DNA of 64,000 nucleotides, from the NCBI GenBank assembly GCA_016125225.1, contig WGME01000003.1:372001-436000 (forward strand). Reading direction: 5' to 3'. The stretch comes from a bacterium. Lineage in GTDB: Bacteria > Planctomycetota > Planctomycetia > Planctomycetales > Planctomycetaceae. The position numbers were made by a program, and so were the translations under genes. Shown in pieces: positions 43,634-51,664 of this stretch. Positions within the stretch are counted from its first letter, which is position 1; every line of letters starts with the position of its first letter. The notes beneath the pieces were generated by a model, which saw only the letters and a program-made list of their open reading frames with translations, was not told where the DNA came from and searched no databases.

Positions 43634-44686
43634 ATGATCATGAATGCCGATCGGATTACGGGATGTCTGCTGGGCACGGCCATCGGCGATGCGCTCGGCC
43701 TGCCCTATGAAGGTCTGTCCGCACAGCGCGCCGGCCGTATGTGGGGAGTCCCGGATCGATACCGTTTCCTCTGCGGTCGAGGCATGGTCTCCGATGATAC
43801 CGAGCATTCGATCATGGTGGCTCGTGCATGGATTGCCACCGGCGGTAAAGAGCCCGAGTTTCAATGGCATCTCGCAAGGCAACTCCGCTGGTGGCTCTTA
43901 AGACTACCGGCCGGTGTCGGACTGGCCACAGCACGCGCGGTCATCAATTTGTGGCTGGGTTGGCCCCCGAGTCGGAGCGGCGTCTTTTCGGCGGGCAACG
44001 GCCCTGCCATGCGTTCCGCGATCTTGGGAGTGGTGTGTGAAGACGTCGCACATCTGCAAAATCTTGTGCACAGTTCGTCGATCATCACACATACCGATCC
44101 CCGGGCGGACCAGGGAGCGTACCTTGTGGCTTTGGCGGCTCACCATGCCGCACGGTCCGAGATGATGATCTCCCGGTTCCTGAAAGATGTCGAGCAACAC
44201 TTCGCCACCGCACCCGAATGGCTGAGAGTCATTGATGACGCTGCTACCTCAGCGGCCCGCGGGGAATCTCCAACGGAGTTTGCTGCGACCATTGGTTGCC
44301 AGTCTGGTGTCAGTGGTTATGTGCTGCACACGGTACCGGTGGCGTTACAGGCCTGGATGTGTCATTCCCACGACTATGCCGCCGCCGTGCAGGAAGTGAT
44401 TGCCTGCGGCGGCGACACCGATTCCACAGCGGCCATCGCCGGTGGGCTCGTCGGCACCACCGTCGGTCGCGCGGGCTTGCCGCACGCCTGGTTGAACCAG
44501 TTGTGTGAATGGCCGGGCACCGTGCGTTGGATGGAAGCCCTTGGCCAGCAACTCAGTGATACAATCGGCAATAGTGAACCGCAACGTCCCTTATCGCTCT
44601 CCATGCTCGGCATCCTCAGCCGGAATGCGTTGTTCCTGGCTGTTGTGCTGGCACACGGATTCCGCCGACTCCTGCCGCCGTATTGA
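43634..44686 (+). CDS. ADP-ribosylglycohydrolase family protein
   Basis: 350 residues; ATGs at 43634 and 43640 are both possible. The fold's Mg-binding motifs are visible: GCLLGTAIGDALGLPYEG near the start, GMVSDDTEHSIM near 55, and ACGGDTDSTAAIAGGLVG near 258, with the paired Asp residues that hold two metals. Members remove ADP-ribose from arginine or other groups (DraG, ARH) or act in nucleotide metabolism. The target is unknown here. No ADP-ribosyltransferase gene is adjacent. A possible membrane-like tail LFLAVVLAHGFRRLL ends the protein. Confidence 0.9.
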   Translation: MIMNADRITGCLLGTAIGDALGLPYEGLSAQRAGRMWGVPDRYRFLCGRGMVSDDTEHSIMVARAWIATGGKEPEFQWHLARQLRWWLLRLPAGVGLATARAVINLWLGWPPSRSGVFSAGNGPAMRSAILGVVCEDVAHLQNLVHSSSIITHTDPRADQGAYLVALAAHHAARSEMMISRFLKDVEQHFATAPEWLRVIDDAATSAARGESPTEFAATIGCQSGVSGYVLHTVPVALQAWMCHSHDYAAAVQEVIACGGDTDSTAAIAGGLVGTTVGRAGLPHAWLNQLCEWPGTVRWMEALGQQLSDTIGNSEPQRPLSLSMLGILSRNALFLAVVLAHGFRRLLPPY

Positions 44687-44695
44687 CCGAAAGTC

Positions 44696-45295
44696 TTATT
44701 CAACGTCTGGCCAGGGTGACATCGAGACTTCGATGATCCGAAAGGGGCCGGGTTCAGATTTGTCAAAGGCCCCCGACTCGAGCGCGGACTTGGCGGCCTC
44801 ATAAGTATCCAGCAGACCAAAGCGATTAGTCGGAATACGACCAGCCAGCCCGTTGCATGTGAGGGGTGAGCACTCTGGGCTGTTGCCCACGGAATAGGTC
44901 ACGATGTCGTATCCGAGACGAGCGGCCACTGTGGGGGCCTGCACGTTCGTAGCGAAATCAGCGAATGGCTCAAACGGTTTCCATTGGTGGGACGGCTCAT
45001 GAAACTCCCTCGGAGAGATTCTGTAGTAGCACAGCTTCAGTTCGCTCAAATCCAGCGATTCGGCTTGCGCGATTTCTACGATCTCCTTGGGTGAGTTGAA
45101 CAGCCAGTGACTATTGTGCTTCCAGTACGGAATGTAATTCGCAAAGTTCTTGGCGATGCACTCGCTGACCGACCAGATTTCCGTGACAAGGGGGGCATCC
45201 ACCCAGATCGGCCCTTCCGCGATCCGCTTGGCCATGTAGCCCGCAGGGATGAGTTCGTTGGGGGGATTCTCCGTAATTGCTGGCGGTTTCGGCAT
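44696..45295 (-). CDS. hypothetical protein translationally coupled to EF-G-like gene
   Basis: 199 residues. The ATG at 45295 shares its first base with the stop of the EF-G-like gene (TGATG), so ribosomes ending that gene can re-initiate here. The chain is soluble, with EIWSVSECIAKNFANYIPYW, HWLFNSPKEIVEIAQAESLD and CYYRISPREFHEPS; it ends FRIIEVSMSPWPDVE. No family is recognised. Overlap with a translation factor paralogue is the only functional hint. Confidence 0.65.
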   Translation of the reverse strand: MPKPPAITENPPNELIPAGYMAKRIAEGPIWVDAPLVTEIWSVSECIAKNFANYIPYWKHNSHWLFNSPKEIVEIAQAESLDLSELKLCYYRISPREFHEPSHQWKPFEPFADFATNVQAPTVAARLGYDIVTYSVGNSPECSPLTCNGLAGRIPTNRFGLLDTYEAAKSALESGAFDKSEPGPFRIIEVSMSPWPDVE

Positions 45296-47406
45296 CAGGC
45301 TCCGTTCATCACAGTGGACCCGTTGCCATTGACGATCTTTGCCTGCTCATACGGCGGGACCATTTCGTAATGGCTGAAGACGAGATCATAACTGCCCTGG
45401 CCGCCGGTGAGGCTGGAGAGCGTGCGGGCATAGGTCGTTAATTCTGCCAGGGGGGCACGCGCAGAAATTCGTTGCTGACCGCCGGGGCCGTTGTCCATTC
45501 CTTCCAGCCGACCTCGTCGTGATGAGAGATCGCTGCTCAGGTCGCCGACTTTGTCGCTCGGAGCCTGCACTTCCAGATGCATGATCGGTTCCAGGAGCGC
45601 CGGTCGTGCTTGCAGAAAGAGTTCCTTGAAGCAGCAACTGCCCGCCGTGCGGAAGGCGTTTTCGTTGCTGTCGACCGGATGATCTTTCCCGAAGAAGAGT
45701 TCGACCACGACATCCTGTACCTGAAAACCCGCCAGCACGCCATGTTCCATCTGCTCGCGAACCCCCTTTTCCACGGCGGGGATGAACTGGTTGGGGACCG
45801 AGCCCCCGGAGATGCAATCGAGGAAGGCGAAGTTAATCGCCGGGTCGTAGTGGTACTCTCGCAAGCCGGGAAAGCGATCCTTCGCGAAGTAGCTGCCGGG
45901 CTCAATCTCCTGCGGACAGGGATGCAAACGCAGATGAACCTCAGCGAACTGGCCGGCCCCGCCACTTTGCTTTTTGTGCCGGTAACTCCCCTCCGCCGAA
46001 GAGAGTATCGTTTCGCGATAGGGAACTTTGGGAGTATGCGTGATCACATCGACTTTTTCCCGCGCATGCAGGCGGTTCTGCACAATCTGCAGGTGGAGTT
46101 CGCTCATACCCTGCATAACGAGTTCATGCGTCTGCGGATCGCGAATGACATGAAAGGTGGGATCTTCCTCTTCGATCTTATGGAGCGCTCCCGAAATCTT
46201 CTGTTGATCGGCCCGGCTCTTGGGTTCCACCGCGAGGCCAATCATCGGCGTGGGAAAGACCATGTTCGGCATCGAAATTCCATCGCCATTCATGACAAGT
46301 GTATCGCCCACCTGAAAATCATCGATCTTAGTGACGACGACGACATCACCCGCATGGGCTTCTTCGACCGGTTCCACCTGCCCGCCCTGCACATCTAGCA
46401 ACTGGTGGATTTTAATGCCCTTACCGGTTCGCAGATCGCGGACGGTGGTATCTTTGGTGATCTTTCCCGAGAAGACCCGGATGAAGCTCATTTTCGAGAC
46501 AAACGGATCAATCCGTGTCTTGAAGACTTGTGCCACAAGTGGGGCTTCATCAGCCGCGGGGATTTCCACGTCCTCGCCGGTTTCACGAGTCCCATGCCGG
46601 AACAGTTCGCCCGGTGTCAAACCAAAGTCGGCGATGGCATCCATCAATTCCGCGACGCCGATATCCTGTTTCGCCGAGAGGCAGAAAATCGGGATCAATG
46701 TACCAGTGGCAATCGCTCGGGTGACACCAGCCAGAACTTCATCGGCCGAAAGTTGTTCTCCTTCGAGATAGCGTTCCATCAGTTCGTCATTGGCTTCGAT
46801 AATGGCGTCCATCACTTGTGAACCGATGGCGACAGGATCGAGGACGGCGGTAGCCGGGACATTGGCCGGTTGCAGCGTACTCATGACTCCCTGCAGATTC
46901 TGCCCTGATCCCACGGGCAGATTCAGCGGGATACAGTTCCGTCCGAAGTGTTCCTGAATGCTGTTGAGCAGGGCATCGAAATCGATGTTTTCCTGATCGA
47001 GTTTATTGATCACGATCATTCGCGCGAGATGGGCCTGGCCCGCGAGTTCAAAGGTGCGGCGAGTATTGGCTTCAATTCCTGCCGTCGCATTGATCACGAT
47101 CAGCGCGGTTTCCGCTGCACACAAGGCACTGATGGCCTGTCCGACGAAATCGGGATAGCCGGGGGTATCGATGACATTCACCCGCATGCCGTGATGTTCG
47201 AAATGGACCATATGCGAGGAGATGCTGAAGTGCCGTTGTCGCTCTTCCTCGTCGATATCGAGTTGACTGGTGCCATCGTCAACGGAACCGGCACGGTTCC
47301 CCACCCCGGCTTTGAAGAGCATGCGGTCGGCGAGGGTGGTCTTGCCGACCGCTCCATGACCCACGAGCACAATGTTACGGAGCTGCTGCACGGAGAACTT
47401 GGACAT
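45295..47406 (-). CDS. elongation factor G paralogue (EF-G2-like translational GTPase)
   Basis: 703 residues from the ATG at 47406, five bases after GGAGG; an in-frame GTG at 47418 includes that site. The G domain has GHGAVGKTT (G1, 16-24), IDTPGYPDFVG (G3) and VINKLDQENIDF (G4). The switch I segment is EEERQRHFSISSH instead of the strict RGITI of canonical EF-G. Domains II-V follow, with KTRIDPFVSKMSFIRVFSG and a GQFAEVHLRLHP-type domain IV start. Such paralogues usually coexist with the str-operon fusA and lack some of its activity. It is not next to ribosomal protein genes, supporting a paralogue. Its stop overlaps the next start. Confidence 0.9.
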   Translation of the reverse strand: MSKFSVQQLRNIVLVGHGAVGKTTLADRMLFKAGVGNRAGSVDDGTSQLDIDEEERQRHFSISSHMVHFEHHGMRVNVIDTPGYPDFVGQAISALCAAETALIVINATAGIEANTRRTFELAGQAHLARMIVINKLDQENIDFDALLNSIQEHFGRNCIPLNLPVGSGQNLQGVMSTLQPANVPATAVLDPVAIGSQVMDAIIEANDELMERYLEGEQLSADEVLAGVTRAIATGTLIPIFCLSAKQDIGVAELMDAIADFGLTPGELFRHGTRETGEDVEIPAADEAPLVAQVFKTRIDPFVSKMSFIRVFSGKITKDTTVRDLRTGKGIKIHQLLDVQGGQVEPVEEAHAGDVVVVTKIDDFQVGDTLVMNGDGISMPNMVFPTPMIGLAVEPKSRADQQKISGALHKIEEEDPTFHVIRDPQTHELVMQGMSELHLQIVQNRLHAREKVDVITHTPKVPYRETILSSAEGSYRHKKQSGGAGQFAEVHLRLHPCPQEIEPGSYFAKDRFPGLREYHYDPAINFAFLDCISGGSVPNQFIPAVEKGVREQMEHGVLAGFQVQDVVVELFFGKDHPVDSNENAFRTAGSCCFKELFLQARPALLEPIMHLEVQAPSDKVGDLSSDLSSRRGRLEGMDNGPGGQQRISARAPLAELTTYARTLSSLTGGQGSYDLVFSHYEMVPPYEQAKIVNGNGSTVMNGA

Positions 47407-47561
47407 CACGGCCTCCACTCAAAGATGGGATTCAGGGTGAGACCCTGGGTCCGTGATGCTCGCCGCAGAAATCGCAGCGAAAACCGCCGGACTCTTCGGA
47501 AGGACAGAAATGGTTCAGCGCGCGAGTATACGCCGCGGAGAGCGGGAAATGAAGAAAAAAT

Positions 47562-47637
47562 GAGTCGATGGTCGAAAGTTGAAGGTTGATGGTCAATGCT
47601 CGATGCAGATCTATCGACCCTCAACCTTCGACCATTC
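47562..47637. repeat. degenerate heptamer repeat, inverted pair
   Basis: In seven-base steps: GAGTCGA, TGGTCGA, AAGTTGA, AGGTTGA, TGGTCAA, TGCTCGA, then on the other side CTATCGA, CCCTCAA, CCTTCGA, CCATTCT. The two halves are partly complementary around AGATCT. It fills most of the gap between the M24 peptidase stop (47638) and the EF-G-like start. Confidence 0.78.
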
Positions 47638-48816
47638 TTACCAAAGCGTAATTTCGTGCTGGGTGAGGCGTTCGTAGCCGGTGTCTGTGATGAGGTAATT
47701 GTGTTCGTTGCGGATGCCGCCGATGCCGGGGACATACAGACCGGGTTCAAGGGTGATGACATCGCCCGCCATCAGGAAGTCGTCACTTTCGGGGACCAGA
47801 ATGGGAGATTCTGGATGACCCAAGCCAATGCCATGTCCCGCATGATGCCCAAACCGTTCGGCTAACCCAGCTTCTCGAATGGGATGTTCCACGGCCTCGA
47901 AGACATCGCGGGCTTTCGTGCCCGCCTTCAGGACGGCTTCGCCGCTTTTCATGGCCGCCATCACGACGTCATAAAGATGCCGCTGCTGAGCGGTGGGTTC
48001 CCCGACCGCCAGTGTGTTGGTGAAGTCGCCGCGATAACCATCGAGGACCACGGAATAATCCAGAATGAACATATCGCCCGGTTGCAGGCGATAGTTCGTA
48101 GGGGGGCCACCGGCTGCGGGAAGATCGGCATTGGTCGCTCGGAAGTCGCCGTAGATCATGCCGGGACGACCCGCAGCGGCCAGGGCGGCCTGTTGCACTT
48201 CGAGATAGATCTCAAGTTCCGAAATGCCGGGTTTGACGATTTCCCTCGCCCGTCGATGTCCTGCTTCTCCCGCTCGGATGCAGGTCTTCATCAGTTCGAC
48301 TTCGTCGGCTTCTTTCTGCCGTCGCAAGCTGCGGATCACTGTGCCCAGATCGACCGGATCACGGCGGGCTTCGATCCGTTTTTCCTTGCGAACCGAATGA
48401 GTTTCCTGATCAAGGCCCAGGCACTCATATGCACCGACCGGCAGCCATTCGGCTTCCACCACTCCGACACGGCCGTACAAGCGATCGGCAACGCGCTTCA
48501 CCGCTTCAAACAGGGCGTGATCGCGGTTCTTGACTGAATGCTTATGGTCATACCAGCCGACCTGCACATGCTCATCGATGAAGGGTTCCGACGACTTCGC
48601 GATCCAGGCGAAGTTATCGCCCAGCCAAGTCGCTTTGCCCGCACGCTCCAGAAGCAACCAGCCACGTTCTCCCCCCGAGAAGCTCAGCGGGTTGACCAGG
48701 AAGTTGCTGAAGTAGTGGACGTGCCTGGGGTCGGCGATCAGGACCCACTCCACATCTTCCGGAATGGTTTTCCATAGACGATCACGACGGGCAAGACAAC
48801 CGGTTTGGGTGAGCAT
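47638..48816 (-). CDS. M24 family metallopeptidase (Xaa-Pro aminopeptidase-like)
   Basis: 392 residues. The N-terminal creatinase-like domain covers about 1-165. The pita-bread metallopeptidase follows with [19 protein letters not shown] (two Asp metal ligands), [15 protein letters not shown] (His ligand), [22 protein letters not shown] (two Glu ligands). All five dinuclear metal ligands appear present, so it should be active. Xaa-Pro aminopeptidase or prolidase specificity cannot be separated by sequence alone. It lies between two heptamer-repeat gaps. Confidence 0.92.
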   Translation of the reverse strand: MLTQTGCLARRDRLWKTIPEDVEWVLIADPRHVHYFSNFLVNPLSFSGGERGWLLLERAGKATWLGDNFAWIAKSSEPFIDEHVQVGWYDHKHSVKNRDHALFEAVKRVADRLYGRVGVVEAEWLPVGAYECLGLDQETHSVRKEKRIEARRDPVDLGTVIRSLRRQKEADEVELMKTCIRAGEAGHRRAREIVKPGISELEIYLEVQQAALAAAGRPGMIYGDFRATNADLPAAGGPPTNYRLQPGDMFILDYSVVLDGYRGDFTNTLAVGEPTAQQRHLYDVVMAAMKSGEAVLKAGTKARDVFEAVEHPIREAGLAERFGHHAGHGIGLGHPESPILVPESDDFLMAGDVITLEPGLYVPGIGGIRNEHNYLITDTGYERLTQHEITLW

Positions 48817-48821
48817 GGGAT

Positions 48822-48920
48822 GGGCTTAGGGCTAAGGGTTCAGGGCTAAGTGAAGCCAAAAGGCCGCGATAACTGAGCATGATCACACATCACTCAGCCC
48901 TTGGCCCTCGACACTTTGCC
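48822..48920. repeat. degenerate heptamer repeats flanking a short spacer
   Basis: Left block in steps of seven: GGGCTTA, GGGCTAA, GGGTTCA, GGGCTAA (48822-48849). Right block on the complementary strand: GGCAAAG, TGTCGAG, GGCCAAG, GGCTGAG (48893-48920). Together they form an imperfect hairpin in the 108-bp gap between the thioredoxin reductase stop and the M24 peptidase start. Confidence 0.75.
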
Positions 48921-48924
48921 TTGC

Positions 48925-49974
48925 TCAATGCACTCCATTCGCGGCGAGCCAGCGTTCCGCGTCCAAGGCGGCCATGCAGCCGGTGCCCGCCGAGGTGATG
49001 GCTTGCCGATAGTAGTCGTCCGCGACATCGCCCGCGGCGAAAACTCCGTCGACACTGGTCGCCGTACGGAACTTCTCTTTGAAGACGATGTAGCCTTTGT
49101 CGTTGGTTTCGACTTGGCCCTTCAGGAAGTCGGTGTTGGGCGTATGGCCGATCGCACAGAACATGCCGCCCGCTTCGAGAGTTTCGGTCTCACCCGATTC
49201 GGTGTTCTTGATGCGGACGCCGGTCACACCCTCATCATCGTTGCCGAGAACTTCCTCAACCACGGAAAACCATTTGACGTCGATCTTCGGGTTCTCGATC
49301 GCCCTTTGAGCCATGATCTTGCTGGCCCGGAATTCCCCTCGACGGTGGATGATATAGACCGTGGATGCGAACTTGGTGAGGTACGAAGCCTCTTCCATGG
49401 CCGTGTCACCGCCACCCACTACCACCAGCGGCTTGTTGCGGAAACGGGGTAAGGCTCCATCACACACAGCACACGCCGAGACGCCACGGTTCTTGTAGGC
49501 GTCTTCGGAGGGCAGTCCGAGGTAGTTCGCGCGAGCCCCGGTGGCGATGATTAACGTGTGGGTCTCGTGCGTCTGGCCTTCCAAGGTCGTGAGTTTGAAC
49601 GGGCGGGTAGAAAGATCGACGGAAACCACGTCGTCGGTGACCACGCGGGTTCCGAAATTCTTGGCCTGCTGCCGCATCAATTCCATCAGTTCCGGGCCGG
49701 TCACCCCATGCGGCGAGTTCTTGCCACGGTAGGGCACCAGATGTTCCGGCAGGGCCGACTTGATGAACGGAGCGACGTCACCCGCGGGGAAACCGGGATA
49801 GTTTTCGACTTCGGTGGTCAGAGAGAGTTGACCGAGCGGCAATGTTCCCTTGATGCGGTTGTCTTCGGTTTGTGCGCCCTCGAAGACCAGCGGTTCCAGA
49901 TTCGCGCGCGCCGCATAAATCGCAGCGGCCCAGCCTCCGGGACCGGAACCAATAATTACCACCCGTTCAGTCAC
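48925..49974 (-). CDS. trxB: thioredoxin-disulfide reductase
   Basis: 349 residues from a GTG at 49974, with AAGGAG six bases upstream. The FAD site is [20 protein letters not shown], the redox pair is Cys168-Ala-Val-Cys171 ([11 protein letters not shown]), the NADPH site is [13 protein letters not shown], and the second FAD motif is [11 protein letters not shown]. It reduces thioredoxin with NADPH. Compared with the usual ENYPGFP-x-TGPELM spacing there is an insertion of roughly 26 residues ([20 protein letters not shown] and a few more) after ENYPGFPA. This explains a length about 30 residues above the E. coli enzyme. The catalytic motifs are unaffected. Confidence 0.95.
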   Translation of the reverse strand: MTERVVIIGSGPGGWAAAIYAARANLEPLVFEGAQTEDNRIKGTLPLGQLSLTTEVENYPGFPAGDVAPFIKSALPEHLVPYRGKNSPHGVTGPELMELMRQQAKNFGTRVVTDDVVSVDLSTRPFKLTTLEGQTHETHTLIIATGARANYLGLPSEDAYKNRGVSACAVCDGALPRFRNKPLVVVGGGDTAMEEASYLTKFASTVYIIHRRGEFRASKIMAQRAIENPKIDVKWFSVVEEVLGNDDEGVTGVRIKNTESGETETLEAGGMFCAIGHTPNTDFLKGQVETNDKGYIVFKEKFRTATSVDGVFAAGDVADDYYRQAITSAGTGCMAALDAERWLAANGVH

Positions 49975-50131
49975 CTTGCACTCCTTGTCAGTTCAATCGG
50001 CGTTGTTGTTGAACGATAGCGGTGTCCCGTGTCAGCGACAACTGTGCAGACGGGAATGGGACCGGTTTGGAGGGCTTCTCCATGGCTCGTTCGTACCACC
50101 AGCAGAGCGTTATCGTCTGCTTATGTGACGC

Positions 50132-50641
50132 TTACTTATCAGCATCCACTTTGGGGGTTTCGGCGGTCTTGGTCTTCTCGATGACGCCCCACAGATGCCC
50201 CCCCACGGCATCGTGCTGCCAGGTGCCGGCATAGCGATCTCCGTAAAACATCACGCGGCTGGTGAACGTCCCCAGACCCGGGATGGTGATATTGGTGAGT
50301 GAAATGATCGGCGTATCATCGGCCCAGTAAACTTTGACGGCGATCGGCACTTTCACATCGTTCTGACCATACTTGATGCGGGCCGTGATCAGCCAGTTGT
50401 CCTCTTCCAGCTTTTCCGCGGAATCGATCTCGTAGCGTTCCGGACGGTTGTTCTCTTTGCCAACGACGCTGAAGTTGCCGACAAGGGTCGCCTTGGTCAG
50501 TTTCTCGGCAAAGGCTTTTTCGAGAGCGGCGCGTTCGGTGCTGACCACCATGGGTTTCGCTGCGGGTTCATCCGCGGCCCTTGCCAAGCCAGCCACAATA
50601 CCGATGAATGCCAGCGTGAGGATGCTGTGATGGTAACGCAT
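50132..50641 (-). CDS. secreted protein of unknown function
   Basis: 169 residues from the ATG at 50641; the longer frame continues upstream into the mazG region and is not credible. The signal peptide is MRYHHSILTLAFIGIVAGLA with cleavage near ARAADEP. The mature protein has AALEKAFAEKLTKATLVGNFSV, ERYEIDSAEKLEEDNWLITAR and NITIPGLGTFTSRVMFYGDR, then a GTWQHDAVGGHLWGVI end, a mainly beta pattern. I have seen similar proteins in planctomycetes without an assigned function. It starts divergent from mazG, 61 bases away, so both promoters share that gap. Confidence 0.75.
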   Translation of the reverse strand: MRYHHSILTLAFIGIVAGLARAADEPAAKPMVVSTERAALEKAFAEKLTKATLVGNFSVVGKENNRPERYEIDSAEKLEEDNWLITARIKYGQNDVKVPIAVKVYWADDTPIISLTNITIPGLGTFTSRVMFYGDRYAGTWQHDAVGGHLWGVIEKTKTAETPKVDADK

Positions 50642-50702
50642 GTGGTATTCTCCCTCGGAAGACACAGTGGATTCCTGTTCGTTATCACAAAGAGATTTCC
50701 GC

Positions 50703-51596
50703 ATGCCGTCAACCGACTCCGCTCGACCCATGGGCCAGCCGCCGAATTCGACCGACTGTACCGCCGAATTCTGGCGTCTGGTCGAGGTCACGGCACGGCT
50801 GCGGGCTCCCGACGGTTGCCCGTGGGATCGCGAACAGACTTTGGCGACCATCAAGCCACACACGCTCGAAGAAACGTATGAACTGCTGGAAGCCATCGAC
50901 ACCGACGATAACACAGCCATCTGCGAAGAACTGGGCGATGTGCTGTTACAGGTGGTGCTCGACAGCCAGATTGCAGCCGATGAAGGTCGGTTTGATCTCG
51001 TGGATGTCATCCGTGGATTGACGGAGAAACTGATTGTCCGGCATCCGCATGTCTTCGGCGAAACCGCCGTCAAGAATTCGCAGGACGTGCTCAGCAACTG
51101 GGATCGCATCAAGCAGCAGCAAAAAAAGCGGGACTCCATCTTCGATGGTTTGCCGGCTGCGTTGCCCACATTGGCCCGAGCCGCCCGCATTACCGAGAAG
51201 GCCGCCCGGCACGGATACGATTTCCCCGATCGCAACATGCTGTTCGATAAGCTACGGGAAGAAGTCAACGAGTTGCAGCAGGAACTTTATCCCGACGGCA
51301 TCTTTCCACAGGTCGCCGCGGGCGTGGATGCCGCTGTGGTGCCGGATGAACCGATCGATGATCCGGCACGGAAGGATCGCATCGAGGCGGAATTGGGCGA
51401 TGTACTGTTCGTGATCGCGAACATCGCCCGCCGCTGGCAGATCAACCCGGAAGAAGCCCTCCGCCACAGTAACGCCAAGTTTGAACGCCGGGTGCGTTAC
51501 ATCGAACAACAATTAAAAGCCCAGGGCCGCGAACTCCGTAATGCGACCTTGCTCGAACAAGAAGCTCTCTATCAGGAAGGCAAGGGGAAAGAATAA
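50703..51596 (+). CDS. mazG: nucleoside triphosphate pyrophosphohydrolase MazG
   Basis: 297 residues from the ATG at 50703; an ATG at 50640 is in frame but lies inside the divergent start region. MazG has two helical NTPase domains. The first has DGCPWDREQTL, LEETYELLEAID and CEELGDVLLQVVLDSQIA with the E-E-x-x-E metal motif. The second has KLREEVNELQQEL and RIEAELGDVLFVIANIARR. The KP-H-T motif TIKPHTLEETYE is diagnostic. It hydrolyses NTPs to NMP and PPi, clearing aberrant nucleotides and modulating ppGpp. The domain II linker with GIFPQVAAGVDAAVV is longer than in E. coli. Confidence 0.95.
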   Translation: MPSTDSARPMGQPPNSTDCTAEFWRLVEVTARLRAPDGCPWDREQTLATIKPHTLEETYELLEAIDTDDNTAICEELGDVLLQVVLDSQIAADEGRFDLVDVIRGLTEKLIVRHPHVFGETAVKNSQDVLSNWDRIKQQQKKRDSIFDGLPAALPTLARAARITEKAARHGYDFPDRNMLFDKLREEVNELQQELYPDGIFPQVAAGVDAAVVPDEPIDDPARKDRIEAELGDVLFVIANIARRWQINPEEALRHSNAKFERRVRYIEQQLKAQGRELRNATLLEQEALYQEGKGKE

Positions 51597-51625
51597 GTAT
51601 CAGCGAAGCGAATGCACGGTCTTTT

Positions 51626-51661
51626 ACCCTCAACCCTCCTCTCTAGACCCTCAACCCTCCC
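51626..51661. repeat. degenerate heptamer repeat
   Basis: In seven-base steps: ACCCTCA, ACCCTCC, TCTCTAG, ACCCTCA, ACCCTCC. It occupies half of the 68-bp gap between mazG and the ABC exporter, ending four bases before the exporter ATG at 51665, so it replaces the normal ribosome-binding region. Confidence 0.75.
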
Positions 51662-51664
51662 CCT

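Noticed and set aside
45577-46398. A 273-codon plus-strand frame inside the EF-G-like gene
   Set aside because: Mirror frame of a well-conserved GTPase; such frames are common in GC-rich codon usage.
50642-51268. Upstream extension of the secreted-protein gene (frame open from 51268 on the minus strand)
   Set aside because: The extension lies entirely opposite mazG and has a low-complexity Ser-rich translation; the signal peptide starts at 50641.
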